From Polymorphobacter megasporae (lineage in GTDB: Bacteria; Pseudomonadota; Alphaproteobacteria; Sphingomonadales; Sphingomonadaceae): a stretch of DNA of 64,000 bases. Made by a program: the position numbers and the translations under genes. Location: assembly GCF_018982885.2 (NCBI RefSeq), contig NZ_CP081849.1, positions 124,001 to 188,000 on the forward strand. Reading direction: 5' to 3'. The notes beneath the pieces were generated by a model. That model was given only the letters and a program-made list of their open reading frames with translations, was not told where the DNA came from and made no database searches. Below, in pieces: positions 15,889 to 25,162 of the stretch. The first letter of the stretch is position 1. Every line of letters starts with the position of its first letter.

Positions 15889-18800
15889 CTATACGGAGTC
15901 GGCAATCTTGGAATGGCCAACGGCGGTTGCTGACACGCGCAGCACATCACCGGTGGTCACGAACACAACTAGACCTTCCGGGATGCCGGTGACCTCCAGA
16001 TACTGACGGACCTGCGATCGGTAATGATCCGAAGCCGCTGCATTTGGAACGACGTCGCTTTTCCAGTCGATTATCAGTTCGGGCTTTCCATTCTCCCCGA
16101 TGCACAATGCGTCGACGATGCCAAAGGTGGCGAGTTTGAAGCCGTTATCGTCGGTGAGGCCGTACACCGGAAATTCGGCCATAATTCTGGGACTAAGCGC
16201 CGCGATCTCCGGCAGCTGCAGGGTCTTGGCGACCGTCCCCGCCATCTCCTCCGGAGAAAGGCCCGACATCGCGTCCGCTCCCGGCTCGCGGCCGATCGAC
16301 TGCACCAGCTCCGCCGCCCGGGCGGTGAGCGCGGTTGAATCGCCAGCTGTCTCCCCGGTCAGCACCTCTTCGAACAGCTTATGGATGACCAACCCGCGCT
16401 CGCGGCCGCCTTGCACCGCAATCGTCACGTCGGGTTCTAGCGCCTCCTCGGCTGCCACGATGATCTGCGGCTCGGTGGGCACCTTGAGCGGCCCCTGCGA
16501 ATCCTCGTCGCGGCTCGGCGCGACCCAACGCAGCCGCGTCGTCGCCGCGACCACGCGAGCCGCTTCGGCCGCAAACGTCTCGCGCGTCTGGCTGTTCTCC
16601 GGATCGCCGTCGATCGTCTCGAAACCTTCCGGATGGTGATCGATCGCAATCACCGGCAATCCATCTAGATCGAAGTCCATCAGCGCGTTCCAGCTGCTTC
16701 CTGCTGGCGCCACGTCGAGCTTGGGCAGGACGAGAAGTTCGCGCGCGCGGGTCGCGGCGACGTACCAGAGACGCACACGTTCGCGCTCGCGCTCGGCGAC
16801 TTCCGCCGCCTTGGCATCGTCATATCCGGTTGGCGGCACGCCGAAGATGGGCAGGAAGATCGTCTTCGTATCGCCCGCAATGATCGGGTCACGAACGTCG
16901 ATGCCTGACGTCATCGTGTTGATCGGCACGACAATTGGCCACTCCAGACCCTTGGAGGCGTGCATCGTCACCAGCGACACTGCCTCCTCCTGTGCATCCG
17001 GCCGACCTTCCGCCGAGCGTGTTTTTCCCTCCCAGGCCGCCGTCATCGCATCGGCGAAAGCCCTGAGACCTCGCACGCCGTATGGGTGTGCAAGGCTTAG
17101 AAAGAGGTCGACATTGGCAAGCGGGCGCTCGGCCTGGCCACCGTGGCGCTGGAGTAAAATGGGCCGCACCCGCAGAAGGTCGACCGCCTCGGCGAGCAGT
17201 TGGTGTGGCGTTGTGCCGTTGATCCCGCGCCGGAGCGCCTGCAACTTTTCCAAGATGTCGCGGGCATGAGGATCGGCGATCGCTTCGGCATTGAGGTGTA
17301 TGCTGAGCCGCGGCCGGGCGTCGGACCGCTCAGGATCACGCGGCTGGCTCCAGACGAGATCGAGCAGCTGTTCCTCGGTCAAGCCGACCAGCGGACCGCG
17401 CAGAAGAGCAACCAGCGCCAGGCTGTCACGACTATCAGCGAGCACTCGAGTGATCGCGATTAGGTCCTGAACCTCCTGGCGGCGGTAAAAGCCCTTGCCG
17501 GCCTGGGTTGCTACGGGAACGCCGCGCTTTTCAAGCGCTTCTTCGTAGCGCCACAGTTCGGTGCCGCCCGGCGCCAGCAACGCGATGTCGCCTGGTCGGC
17601 ATGGCCGCTTGGAGTTGGTCTTGCGATCGACGATGATCTGGCTGCCGATCAGCCGGCTGCACATCTCCGCCACCGCTTCGGCCTCGCAGTCGCGCTGCAT
17701 GCCCGCCTTAGCCTTGCCGTTCTCGTCGGCGCAGGCGACCGGAAGAGTTGCGACGCACAGGCCCTCACCGTGATCTGGATGGAAGCTGTCCAGAGCGGTG
17801 AAGCCGGGCTGGCCTTTTTCTTCTGCTAGGTGTGGCGCGAAGCGATCGTTCACATAAGCCAGGATCGCCGCACAGGATCGAAAATTGGTTGAGATCGAAA
17901 GTAGGTCGTCGGGGTTGAGCGCTCGGATCGCTTCGCGCGCCCGCACATAGGCAGCGACGTCGGCGCCCCGGAATCGATAGATCGCCTGTTTGGGATCCCC
18001 AACCAGAAACAGAGCGCCGGGCCGGATCCGGTAGGCGGCCCAGTCGCGCGGATCGGCATCAGGCGCAGGCTCGCCGCACAGACGCCAGAAGATCTCGGTC
18101 TGTACCGGGTCGGTGTCCTGGAATTCGTCCACCAACACATGAGCGTAGCGGCGCGATAGCGCGCGCCGGACGGCCTTATGGTCCCGCAGGAGATCGCGCG
18201 CGGAAAAGATCAAGTCGTCAAAGTCGAGTAGTGCCGCTGCGCGCTTATAGGCGCGAAAGCGGTCCGCGATCGGTTGGATGACGACGAGCAAGTCGGCCAG
18301 CACTCGCCCGGCTGCATTCTGCCGGAAGGTCGTCCAGCCATGACAGCAGGCGAGATGCAGCGCCTCGGCGCGCGCGTTCAGCACCCCGCCTTTGGCCTTG
18401 GCTAGGCCTGCGACCCTTGCTGCCGTCTCCCATTTGCCCTTCTTCTTATAGCCGCTGAACGCTCCCTTGGCGGTGCACAGCGACGGATGCGGGAGGGTCA
18501 CCAGAAGCCGTACAAGCGAGGCTGGCGACTGGTCGGTCTCGGCGGCCGCCACCGCCGCCGCCATGTCGACGAAGGCCAGAGCCCCGGCAATGCTCTCTTC
18601 CTCCTGTGCCGCGGCCCCGACCACAAAGGCGCGATATGCCTCGGCGGCGATACGGAACGCCGTCACCAGCGGCGGAATCGCACCGACCGGCGGCGGCAGC
18701 AGGACACGGTTGTCGCGCAGCGCGGCAGCTGCGGTTGCGATAAGCTCGGTTGCTTTGGTCGGGTTCTGGAAGACGAGCTCCGCGACGAGACTCTCGTCGC

Positions 18801-19302
18801 CCGCGTCAAGCGCATCGCGCAGCCAACGGTCGACGATATCACCGAATACCAGTTCGGCTTGGGCCGGGTCCATCAACGCTGCGCCCGGGTCGATATTCGC
18901 TTCGACCGGATAGGGCTTGATCAGCCGCTGGCAAAAGCCGTGAATCGTCGAGCATGTGACTTCGTCGATAGCGGCCGCCGCCTGTTCAAGATGCGCCTTC
19001 TGCTCGTCCGAAAGGCCTTTCGGCAAGGCGATCCTAAGCTCGCGTGGGACTTGGCCGTCGAGAAGCTCATCGACAAAGTCCCGGACGCGTGCGAGCAGTT
19101 CGCTGGCCGCAAGCTCAGTGAAGGTCACCGCCGCGATCGTCTTGGGCGCTGTGCCTCCGGCGAGCAGCAGCGCTAATCGACCTGCCATCACTGCGGTCTT
19201 GCCAGACCCGGCACCGGCTTCGACCAGCACTGAACGATCATGCGCCGTCATCGCAGCAAGCCGGGCGGCTTCGTCCCGCAGGAGGCGCGTCGCGTCGGTC
19301 AT
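15889..19302 (-). CDS. AddA-like UvrD-family helicase-nuclease
   Basis: 1137 residues of superfamily 1A helicase/RecB type. Visible motifs are Walker A in VEAGAGSGKTAVMAGRLALL (about residues 28-47), AVTFTELAASELLARVRDF (Ia), VLVDEFQDTDPVQTEIFW (II), LVGDPKQAIYRFRGADV (III), VSLVTMHASKGLEWPIV (V) and WYVAATRARELLVL (VI). The C-terminal nuclease domain carries FGIVDALC and LIIDWKSDV, the D-(x)n-D-x-K active site. Such proteins unwind and degrade DNA ends with an AddB partner. The start ATG overlaps the stop of the AddB-like gene by one base. Whether it replaces or supplements the housekeeping AddAB/RecBCD cannot be judged here. Confidence 0.8.
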   Translation of the reverse strand: MTDATRLLRDEAARLAAMTAHDRSVLVEAGAGSGKTAVMAGRLALLLAGGTAPKTIAAVTFTELAASELLARVRDFVDELLDGQVPRELRIALPKGLSDEQKAHLEQAAAAIDEVTCSTIHGFCQRLIKPYPVEANIDPGAALMDPAQAELVFGDIVDRWLRDALDAGDESLVAELVFQNPTKATELIATAAAALRDNRVLLPPPVGAIPPLVTAFRIAAEAYRAFVVGAAAQEEESIAGALAFVDMAAAVAAAETDQSPASLVRLLVTLPHPSLCTAKGAFSGYKKKGKWETAARVAGLAKAKGGVLNARAEALHLACCHGWTTFRQNAAGRVLADLLVVIQPIADRFRAYKRAAALLDFDDLIFSARDLLRDHKAVRRALSRRYAHVLVDEFQDTDPVQTEIFWRLCGEPAPDADPRDWAAYRIRPGALFLVGDPKQAIYRFRGADVAAYVRAREAIRALNPDDLLSISTNFRSCAAILAYVNDRFAPHLAEEKGQPGFTALDSFHPDHGEGLCVATLPVACADENGKAKAGMQRDCEAEAVAEMCSRLIGSQIIVDRKTNSKRPCRPGDIALLAPGGTELWRYEEALEKRGVPVATQAGKGFYRRQEVQDLIAITRVLADSRDSLALVALLRGPLVGLTEEQLLDLVWSQPRDPERSDARPRLSIHLNAEAIADPHARDILEKLQALRRGINGTTPHQLLAEAVDLLRVRPILLQRHGGQAERPLANVDLFLSLAHPYGVRGLRAFADAMTAAWEGKTRSAEGRPDAQEEAVSLVTMHASKGLEWPIVVPINTMTSGIDVRDPIIAGDTKTIFLPIFGVPPTGYDDAKAAEVAERERERVRLWYVAATRARELLVLPKLDVAPAGSSWNALMDFDLDGLPVIAIDHHPEGFETIDGDPENSQTRETFAAEAARVVAATTRLRWVAPSRDEDSQGPLKVPTEPQIIVAAEEALEPDVTIAVQGGRERGLVIHKLFEEVLTGETAGDSTALTARAAELVQSIGREPGADAMSGLSPEEMAGTVAKTLQLPEIAALSPRIMAEFPVYGLTDDNGFKLATFGIVDALCIGENGKPELIIDWKSDVVPNAAASDHYRSQVRQYLEVTGIPEGLVVFVTTGDVLRVSATAVGHSKIADSV

Positions 19303-21950
19303 CAGATCGCCTCCCAGACGAGGGCCGCATCGCCAAGAGCCGCGCGGGCGGGTTCGATTTTGCGCGGGCAATAGCCGTTGGGGGCGTTCGCCGGGAGCGC
19401 GAAGCTAAGATCGTCATAATCGCCGCCATTGTCCGGGCCGATCAGCGCGCGACCCGCGAGCAGGCTCGCACGCGCCGCGCGGAGATGTTCGGCAAGCTCC
19501 TCGAGAACTTCGGCCGGGGCATCGAGATGGCGAGCCTCTGTATCGCGCGGATAAAGCAGGGCCGCGTCGATCTCGACACCCTCCCCGAGCAGCGCCTTGA
19601 CCGCATAGGCATAGAGGCAGCGTTGCAGTTCCTTGCCGCCTTGTAGGATGACTGGCCTCGGCGGCATCCTGCCGCCTTTATAATCGATGACGCGCGCCTT
19701 GGCGGCGTCGCCCGTTAGGTCGAGGCGGTCGATGTACCCAGAGATTTTAAACCCGGTGTCGGCGATTTCAACAATCATGGCCGGGTCCCAGGGGATCGCG
19801 CCGTCGGACTTGGCCGCCTGTCCTCCGAAGGGCACCTCGGTATAGCTTTTCTGATCGGACAACGACGGCTCGGGATGTTGCAGCGCGTTCAACGCGGTCT
19901 GCTTGGCCTCCTCGATCGTGCGGCGCCACACGACAAGCGGAGGCACTGCCTGCTCGCCCTGCCACCGGCTTGTCACCGCCGTTGCAGCGGCCTCGATCGC
20001 CGCGATAACCTGATCCGGTCGCGCGACGGCCAGACCCCCCTCCGTTTCGAGCAACCGCACGGCGTGATCCAGGGTATCATGAAGCAGGATGCCGCTCTGC
20101 CGGGCATCGAGCACCAGCGCCTCCTCCGCGCTTTCCGGAGCCCGGATACCAAGCGCGTACGTCCAGGCGAATCCAAGCGGGTTGCGGAGCAGCTTGGCGA
20201 GCGAACTTGCCGACTGAACCCGTTCGAGCGCCGCCAGCACCGCAGGGTGGTCGGCGCGAACCAAGCCGTCATGGGCGGTGACGGTGGGACGTTGCCAGTC
20301 CTGCCAGCACGCCGCCGCCGAGGCCGCCTGCAGATAGGCGCCGAAGTCGATCGGGCGTGCCAGCAGACGATCGGTTTCGCTCATCGCGTGCGCCGGTCGC
20401 CGATTACGACGAACATAGCGCGCCTCGGGCTGGCCCCGCAGAAGCGGGCTCTTGCCGAGCAGGCGCCCTTCCCCATCGCGACGCGGTCGCGACAGGACGA
20501 CCTGCGCGCTCGTCGTACGCAGGATCGTCTCGAAGTCGCGACGATCGGCGGCGGTTACCGGCAACGGGTCCAATTCTGCTGTTGGGATGATGTGATCCGA
20601 CAGCAGCCGGTCTTCCGAGATGCGCCGCGGCCACCCGGTTGAAGTCAGGCCTAGCAGGCGGACGAACTTGCGTGGCGAGGCCGCCAGCGCCGATGCTGGC
20701 ATCCACGCGACCGACACGCAGGCCTCGCAGGCATCCTCCTGACGCAGGCCATCGATCGTGACGTCGATCGCCGCCGGGCTTCCAGCGAGCAGCGCCTTTT
20801 GCCAGATGCGCCACGCTCCGCTCGACAAAAAGGCGCGTCCGATCGCTTCAGCGTGGGCGACGCCACCCGCGAGCGTGTCGATGATCGTCCGCAACTCAGA
20901 GGCATGGTCGGTGCCGTCCGGCCACCGGTCGACTGTCAGACCGCCGAGAAGCCTTGCCCAGGCATCGGGGGAGGATAGAGGCGCCTCGGGCGGCATGATT
21001 CGCTGCCACTCATCCGGGAGCGCCTTGAAAAGGCCTGTACCAGCGAGAAGCGTTGCGAGACGCCGCAGACGCGTCTGCGAAATGCCGCGCACGAGAATGT
21101 CCGCGAGCGCGGCAGCGGTCTGACCGTCGCGCGTCATCACAACGCGGATGCTGTGGACGAAATGAAGATCGATGTTGGCGTCGGCCCGGAGCGCCATGAA
21201 TTCGTCGTCATACGCGGCGGGCGCCGCCGCCGCGATCGCGATTTCGGACGGTTTAGCCGCTCCGCTCGCAATTAGCTCGCGCGCCCAACGCAGCGCCTCG
21301 ATCGCCTCGTGATAGCCGTTAGCGGCGCTGGCCGCCTCGATCAAAGGCGTAGTCGGGCCAGAGCGAACGATCTCGACCGCCGAGCCGTCGAGCCAGGCGG
21401 GTACCGATCGCGGGCCGGCATTCCATCGTACCGGCAGGGTGTCGGCCAGGGCGGACAGCAGCTCGCGCCAGCACGGCGACAGCTCACTGATACCCTGGAT
21501 GTGGATTTCGCCGAATAGGGCGGGCGCGTGCTGGAGCCGCTTCATCGCGCGATCCGCCAGATCGACCGGCCGGAGCATGGCGCGCGGCAGAACCGCCAGC
21601 ACGGCCTCCTCGAGAGTCGCCATGGCGGCGATCCTGGGATGTTCGCCCGCGCGCGCCGATAGATCGATGCCGGTGCGCCAGACCTTGTAGAGGGTGTCGG
21701 CGCCCGCGCCGACCATGCCTGGAAGGAGCTTGATCGCGTCGAGTTCGCCAAGATTCGTGTCGGGAAGCACGCGCTGGATCGCATCGCGCAGCGCCTCCGC
21801 GTCGATCGGCTGGGCAAAGCCGCCGGCTAGTCGTGCTGCCAGTTGCTCGAAAGCCATGACCTGAGTGCCGTGATGCTGGTGGCGAGCGGCGTCGAGGCGG
21901 ATCTCACGGGATGCGAGACGGCCGTGCACGATATAGGTCTGCCGCTGCAT
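19302..21950 (-). CDS. AddB-like PD-(D/E)XK nuclease family protein
   Basis: 882 residues. The C-terminal nuclease domain includes KISGYIDRLDLTGDAAKARV then IDYKGGRMP (D-(x)n-D-Y-K), and ASSLAKLLRNPLGFAWTYAL precedes it as in AddB-type proteins. The N-terminal region is an inactivated helicase-like fold typical of AddB; I see no Walker A. The four Fe-S cysteines of classical AddB are not evident (only a lone Cys in APNGYCPRK near the end), so this is a divergent member. It is translationally coupled to the AddA-like gene and begins 210 bases after the DUF4268-like gene. Confidence 0.7.
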   Translation of the reverse strand: MQRQTYIVHGRLASREIRLDAARHQHHGTQVMAFEQLAARLAGGFAQPIDAEALRDAIQRVLPDTNLGELDAIKLLPGMVGAGADTLYKVWRTGIDLSARAGEHPRIAAMATLEEAVLAVLPRAMLRPVDLADRAMKRLQHAPALFGEIHIQGISELSPCWRELLSALADTLPVRWNAGPRSVPAWLDGSAVEIVRSGPTTPLIEAASAANGYHEAIEALRWARELIASGAAKPSEIAIAAAAPAAYDDEFMALRADANIDLHFVHSIRVVMTRDGQTAAALADILVRGISQTRLRRLATLLAGTGLFKALPDEWQRIMPPEAPLSSPDAWARLLGGLTVDRWPDGTDHASELRTIIDTLAGGVAHAEAIGRAFLSSGAWRIWQKALLAGSPAAIDVTIDGLRQEDACEACVSVAWMPASALAASPRKFVRLLGLTSTGWPRRISEDRLLSDHIIPTAELDPLPVTAADRRDFETILRTTSAQVVLSRPRRDGEGRLLGKSPLLRGQPEARYVRRNRRPAHAMSETDRLLARPIDFGAYLQAASAAACWQDWQRPTVTAHDGLVRADHPAVLAALERVQSASSLAKLLRNPLGFAWTYALGIRAPESAEEALVLDARQSGILLHDTLDHAVRLLETEGGLAVARPDQVIAAIEAAATAVTSRWQGEQAVPPLVVWRRTIEEAKQTALNALQHPEPSLSDQKSYTEVPFGGQAAKSDGAIPWDPAMIVEIADTGFKISGYIDRLDLTGDAAKARVIDYKGGRMPPRPVILQGGKELQRCLYAYAVKALLGEGVEIDAALLYPRDTEARHLDAPAEVLEELAEHLRAARASLLAGRALIGPDNGGDYDDLSFALPANAPNGYCPRKIEPARAALGDAALVWEAI

Positions 21951-22159
21951 GCAATGCTTTCGACTGTTGCCACCGGTCGAGCGTAGATGGCGGAGGAGTC
22001 TGGATCAACGACAGGCTTCCAACCTGCTGACCACCGACGATCCGAGACGCGACCTGATCGCGGTGCAAAGAGCGGGATAGCTGGATCTATCTGGGCTGAG
22101 GTCGCCACCGTCGCTCGCGCCTCACATCATCGAGGCTTGGCAATCTCCAACTGTAGCTT

Positions 22160-22561
22160 TTAATCGAGGCGCACACCGAAGCTCCGCTGGAATTGCCTCA
22201 TCATTCCGATAGCCCATGCGTGCTGCCGGTCCCAGTCCTCATCAGCGTAGCCGACATTAATCGTCGCGCGGACGGTGGTTTTTCTACGGCCGTCCTTTTT
22301 CTCCCATAGGAGCGTCTCTCCAACCTCCTCCTCGATGGTCACTCGGTCGGCGTGCAGCCTAGCGAGTTTCGTCCCTTCGTCGTCGTTCTCATTGTTGAGA
22401 TTCACTTGGATGCGGTGCCGGGTGACGCTGAGACTGACGTGGGACCTCTGGTCCAGCGGCTCTAAGGGTGACCAGTTTTTGCCTGGGTGACGGACGGGTA
22501 GGCCGGCATTCTGCGCTTTTTCCGTAAAGGCAGCGAGGTAGCAGGTGAGATTATCGCTCAT
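22160..22561 (-). CDS. DUF4268-like small protein
   Basis: 133 residues with SLSVTRHRIQVNLNNENDDE, LHADRVTIEEEVGETLLWEK and a C-terminal YADEDWDRQHAWAIGMMRQF. The alternating beta-strands (hydrophobic RIQVNL, TLLWEK) and final helix with W and F resemble DUF4268 domains, which occur beside restriction and other defence genes. Function unknown; it may bind DNA ends or a partner in this cluster. It stands 210 bases upstream of the AddB-like gene and 390 bases after the Shango-like helicase, same strand. The family call is from memory of the pattern and moderate. Confidence 0.55.
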   Translation of the reverse strand: MSDNLTCYLAAFTEKAQNAGLPVRHPGKNWSPLEPLDQRSHVSLSVTRHRIQVNLNNENDDEGTKLARLHADRVTIEEEVGETLLWEKKDGRRKTTVRATINVGYADEDWDRQHAWAIGMMRQFQRSFGVRLD

Positions 22562-22951
22562 GCTATCCGATGTCCTTTACGGACTCGCGCTCGTCAACCT
22601 GTTGGTAGTCACAGTCTATCAGACATCTGGGCCGCTCTAGGCTTTGGATCGGCGGCCTTCTTCGCGTGTCGGCGTATCGCCTGGGCGGACCCGCCAAGAC
22701 ACCTTCGGCCGCTTAGGCGTCGACCGCGCGACGGCCGTCGAACCTCGGGCGGGCGACGTTCATCAGTATGGGCGCAACAAGCCCGGGCGGGCGTCGCAGC
22801 GTAGAGGCAGTGGCACCCCATCCATCAACCCGAGATGGTCGTCGTAGATGCGCGGAGCACCGCATTCTCCGCTCCACGATTAAGCGAGGCCATTACGTGC
22901 CCGCGAGCTTCGGTGGCGGCCCTTTTTTTGAACGTTTACACGACACCGCGC
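22562..22951. other. Spacer between DUF4268-like gene and Shango-like helicase
   Basis: About 390 bases without a supported gene. It should contain the promoter of the downstream four-gene cluster. Sequence such as ggcggccttttttt near 22915 (plus strand) may form part of a terminator, but no clear stem is seen on the transcribed strand. Confidence 0.35.
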
Positions 22952-25162
22952 TTAAATACGGTCGAGTGCCGCAGCGAGAACTGTGATCGCCTCCTCCCGT
23001 ACCGGCACGTTGCGGGCTGCCCAGAGGCGCCGAAGAAGGTTCTCATCGATGAACTCGTCCAGCTTCGCTAAACGGAGGTTTTCGACAAACCCGGAGAGGC
23101 TCTCGATCGACGGGAACTCGGTGATTGACGCAAGCAGGCGGGCCAGCTCATCGGCGCAGCACTCGACCGCGACAATGCCGACGTCGTTCGCCTCGCATTC
23201 TAAACCGGCGGCCTGCACAACGATTGCTAGCAGGTCGTTCACGGCGGTCCCGGCCCACGTCATGAGGTAGGCGTCGTCGCCGGCCTCGAAGACGCTTCGC
23301 GCGTCTAGACCGAGGCTCCGGTATGCGGAACGCGCCTCCGCGAGGAAGGTCCGCACCTGTGGATCGGCGTAGCTGGGCTCCTCGCGGTCCTCGAGGATCG
23401 TTCGCATCATCGCCGAGAGCCGGCCATGGACGGCCTCGCCGGTGACCGGATCGAATTTCGGTAGCCGCCCCGAGCGGTGCGGCAGCACCTCCAGCACCTT
23501 GCCGCGGTCATCGACCGCCTCGACGCGCCAGCGCCTCCCCGCGAAGCCCACCAGCGATCCTATCCCGAGCACGTTGGCGATCGGCACCGTGCCGAGGGTG
23601 CGCCCGCTGGACACCAGTCGCCACTCGTCGTCCGTCTGGAAGACGGCGTAGAAGTCTCGTCCATCGGTCATTCGCTCCCCGGCGGCGCCGAGCATCAGGA
23701 GCCCATCAGAGGACTGTTCCAGGAGGTCCACTCCCTGCCGTCCCGCCCCGCGCAGCAGGTCGGCGTAGTCGGCCGGCTTCATCTCGAGGTAGCTGTCGCG
23801 CCCACAGATCGCGCGGTGCGCCGCGGCCGGGCGGATACTGCCCGCGGACGCGATCGTCGAGAGCGTCTGGTGCAGCGCCACCGTCGCTAGCGACGGGTCC
23901 AGCGTGGCGGGCTCCACGAACCCCTCGAGCAGCAGCCGCACGGAGGCGATCGCGCGGACCGTCCCGAGGCGGAGCTGGTCGAGCGGATCGGAGTCGGCGG
24001 CCAGGTGCTTCTCGCGGACGTAAATGCGCAGCACGGCTGGCTCGCCGCGCCTGCCACTCCGGCCGAGCCGCTGTTTCAGGCTCGCGAGCGACTTCGGCGC
24101 CCCGATCTGCGCGACCGAGGCGACGCTTCCGAGGTCGATCCCGAGCTCGAGCGTCGTCGTCGCAACGGCGGTGGTGGGCAAGTCGCCGGCCTTGAGCCTC
24201 AGCTCTAGCGTCTCGCGCAGCTCCTTGGACAGACTGCCGTGGTGCGGGAAGAACTCTTCGGGCACGTTGTTCTGGACGCAGCGCTGGCGGAGGCGGTCGG
24301 CGAGCGCCTCGACGGTCCTTCGAGAACCTCCAAAGACGAGGTTGTTCGAGCCCCGTAGGTGGCCGTAGAGATGGTCGGCGATCCGGCTCAGCGCGTCCTG
24401 AGCGCCGTCCTCCGCCAGATCGTCTACGCCGTCTGCGTTCGGCGGCTCCTCGTACCCGCGTATCTGGAGCTGGAGGCCAGGTCCCTTCGCCTCCGACCGT
24501 AGCACTACGGCAGCGTCAGGCCGGGCGGGATTGAGCCAGCGTTTCCCCGAAGTCTCGTCGCCGAGCGTCGCCGACAGGCCGACCCGGCGCGGCCGCGCGT
24601 CGCACAGCTTGTCCACCCTGCGCAGCAGCGAAGCGAGATGCAGGCCGCGCGGACCCTTCAGGAACGCGTGCAGCTCGTCGATGACGATCGAATCCAGGCC
24701 CCGGAAGAGATGTGCCGCCTCAGCCGGACGTCGCAGCAGCAGCGCCTCGATCGACTCCGGCGTAATCAGGGCGACGCCCTCGGGTCTGCCCAGCAGGCGC
24801 GTCTTGGCGCCGGCCGGCGCGTCACCGTGCCAACGCGTGAGCGGCATCTCCATCCGCTCGCACAGCAGCTCGAGGCGCCTGTATTGGTCGTTGATCAGGG
24901 CTTTGAGTGGACTCACATAGAGTACCCGCAGGCCGCCGGGCCCGGACGCAGCCGCCTGCGTGAGGAGTGGCAGGAATGCCGCCTCGGTCTTTCCCGAGGC
25001 GGTCGCCGCCATGATCACCACGTCCGATCCCGACCCGAGGATCGTCCGGATGGCAACGTCTTGGATGTCGCGCAGCCCGGTCCAACCCTGCTCGCGGATC
25101 CACCGCTGAACCTGCGGATGCAGCCGATCGAAAGAGGTGGACTCAGATCCGGAGGTCAACAA
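22952..25162 (-). CDS. sngC: Lhr-like DEAD/DEAH helicase (SngC-like, Shango)
   Basis: 736 residues of superfamily 2 helicase. Motif I is VVIMAATASGKTEAAFLP (about residues 48-65), motif II is IVIDELHAFLKGPRGLH, and motif VI is LGRSGRRGEPAVLRIYV; the motif IV region reads LVFGGSRRTVEALADRL. Lhr/BrxHI-type helicases occur in several phage-defence systems. Gene order TerB protein, BrxD-like ATPase, helicase is that described for Shango (SngA, SngB, SngC). It overlaps the ATPase stop by 20 bases and uses a TTG start at 25162 (a second TTG follows directly); no ATG lies ahead of the conserved FDRLHPQVQRW. Confidence 0.75.
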   Translation of the reverse strand: MLTSGSESTSFDRLHPQVQRWIREQGWTGLRDIQDVAIRTILGSGSDVVIMAATASGKTEAAFLPLLTQAAASGPGGLRVLYVSPLKALINDQYRRLELLCERMEMPLTRWHGDAPAGAKTRLLGRPEGVALITPESIEALLLRRPAEAAHLFRGLDSIVIDELHAFLKGPRGLHLASLLRRVDKLCDARPRRVGLSATLGDETSGKRWLNPARPDAAVVLRSEAKGPGLQLQIRGYEEPPNADGVDDLAEDGAQDALSRIADHLYGHLRGSNNLVFGGSRRTVEALADRLRQRCVQNNVPEEFFPHHGSLSKELRETLELRLKAGDLPTTAVATTTLELGIDLGSVASVAQIGAPKSLASLKQRLGRSGRRGEPAVLRIYVREKHLAADSDPLDQLRLGTVRAIASVRLLLEGFVEPATLDPSLATVALHQTLSTIASAGSIRPAAAHRAICGRDSYLEMKPADYADLLRGAGRQGVDLLEQSSDGLLMLGAAGERMTDGRDFYAVFQTDDEWRLVSSGRTLGTVPIANVLGIGSLVGFAGRRWRVEAVDDRGKVLEVLPHRSGRLPKFDPVTGEAVHGRLSAMMRTILEDREEPSYADPQVRTFLAEARSAYRSLGLDARSVFEAGDDAYLMTWAGTAVNDLLAIVVQAAGLECEANDVGIVAVECCADELARLLASITEFPSIESLSGFVENLRLAKLDEFIDENLLRRLWAARNVPVREEAITVLAAALDRI

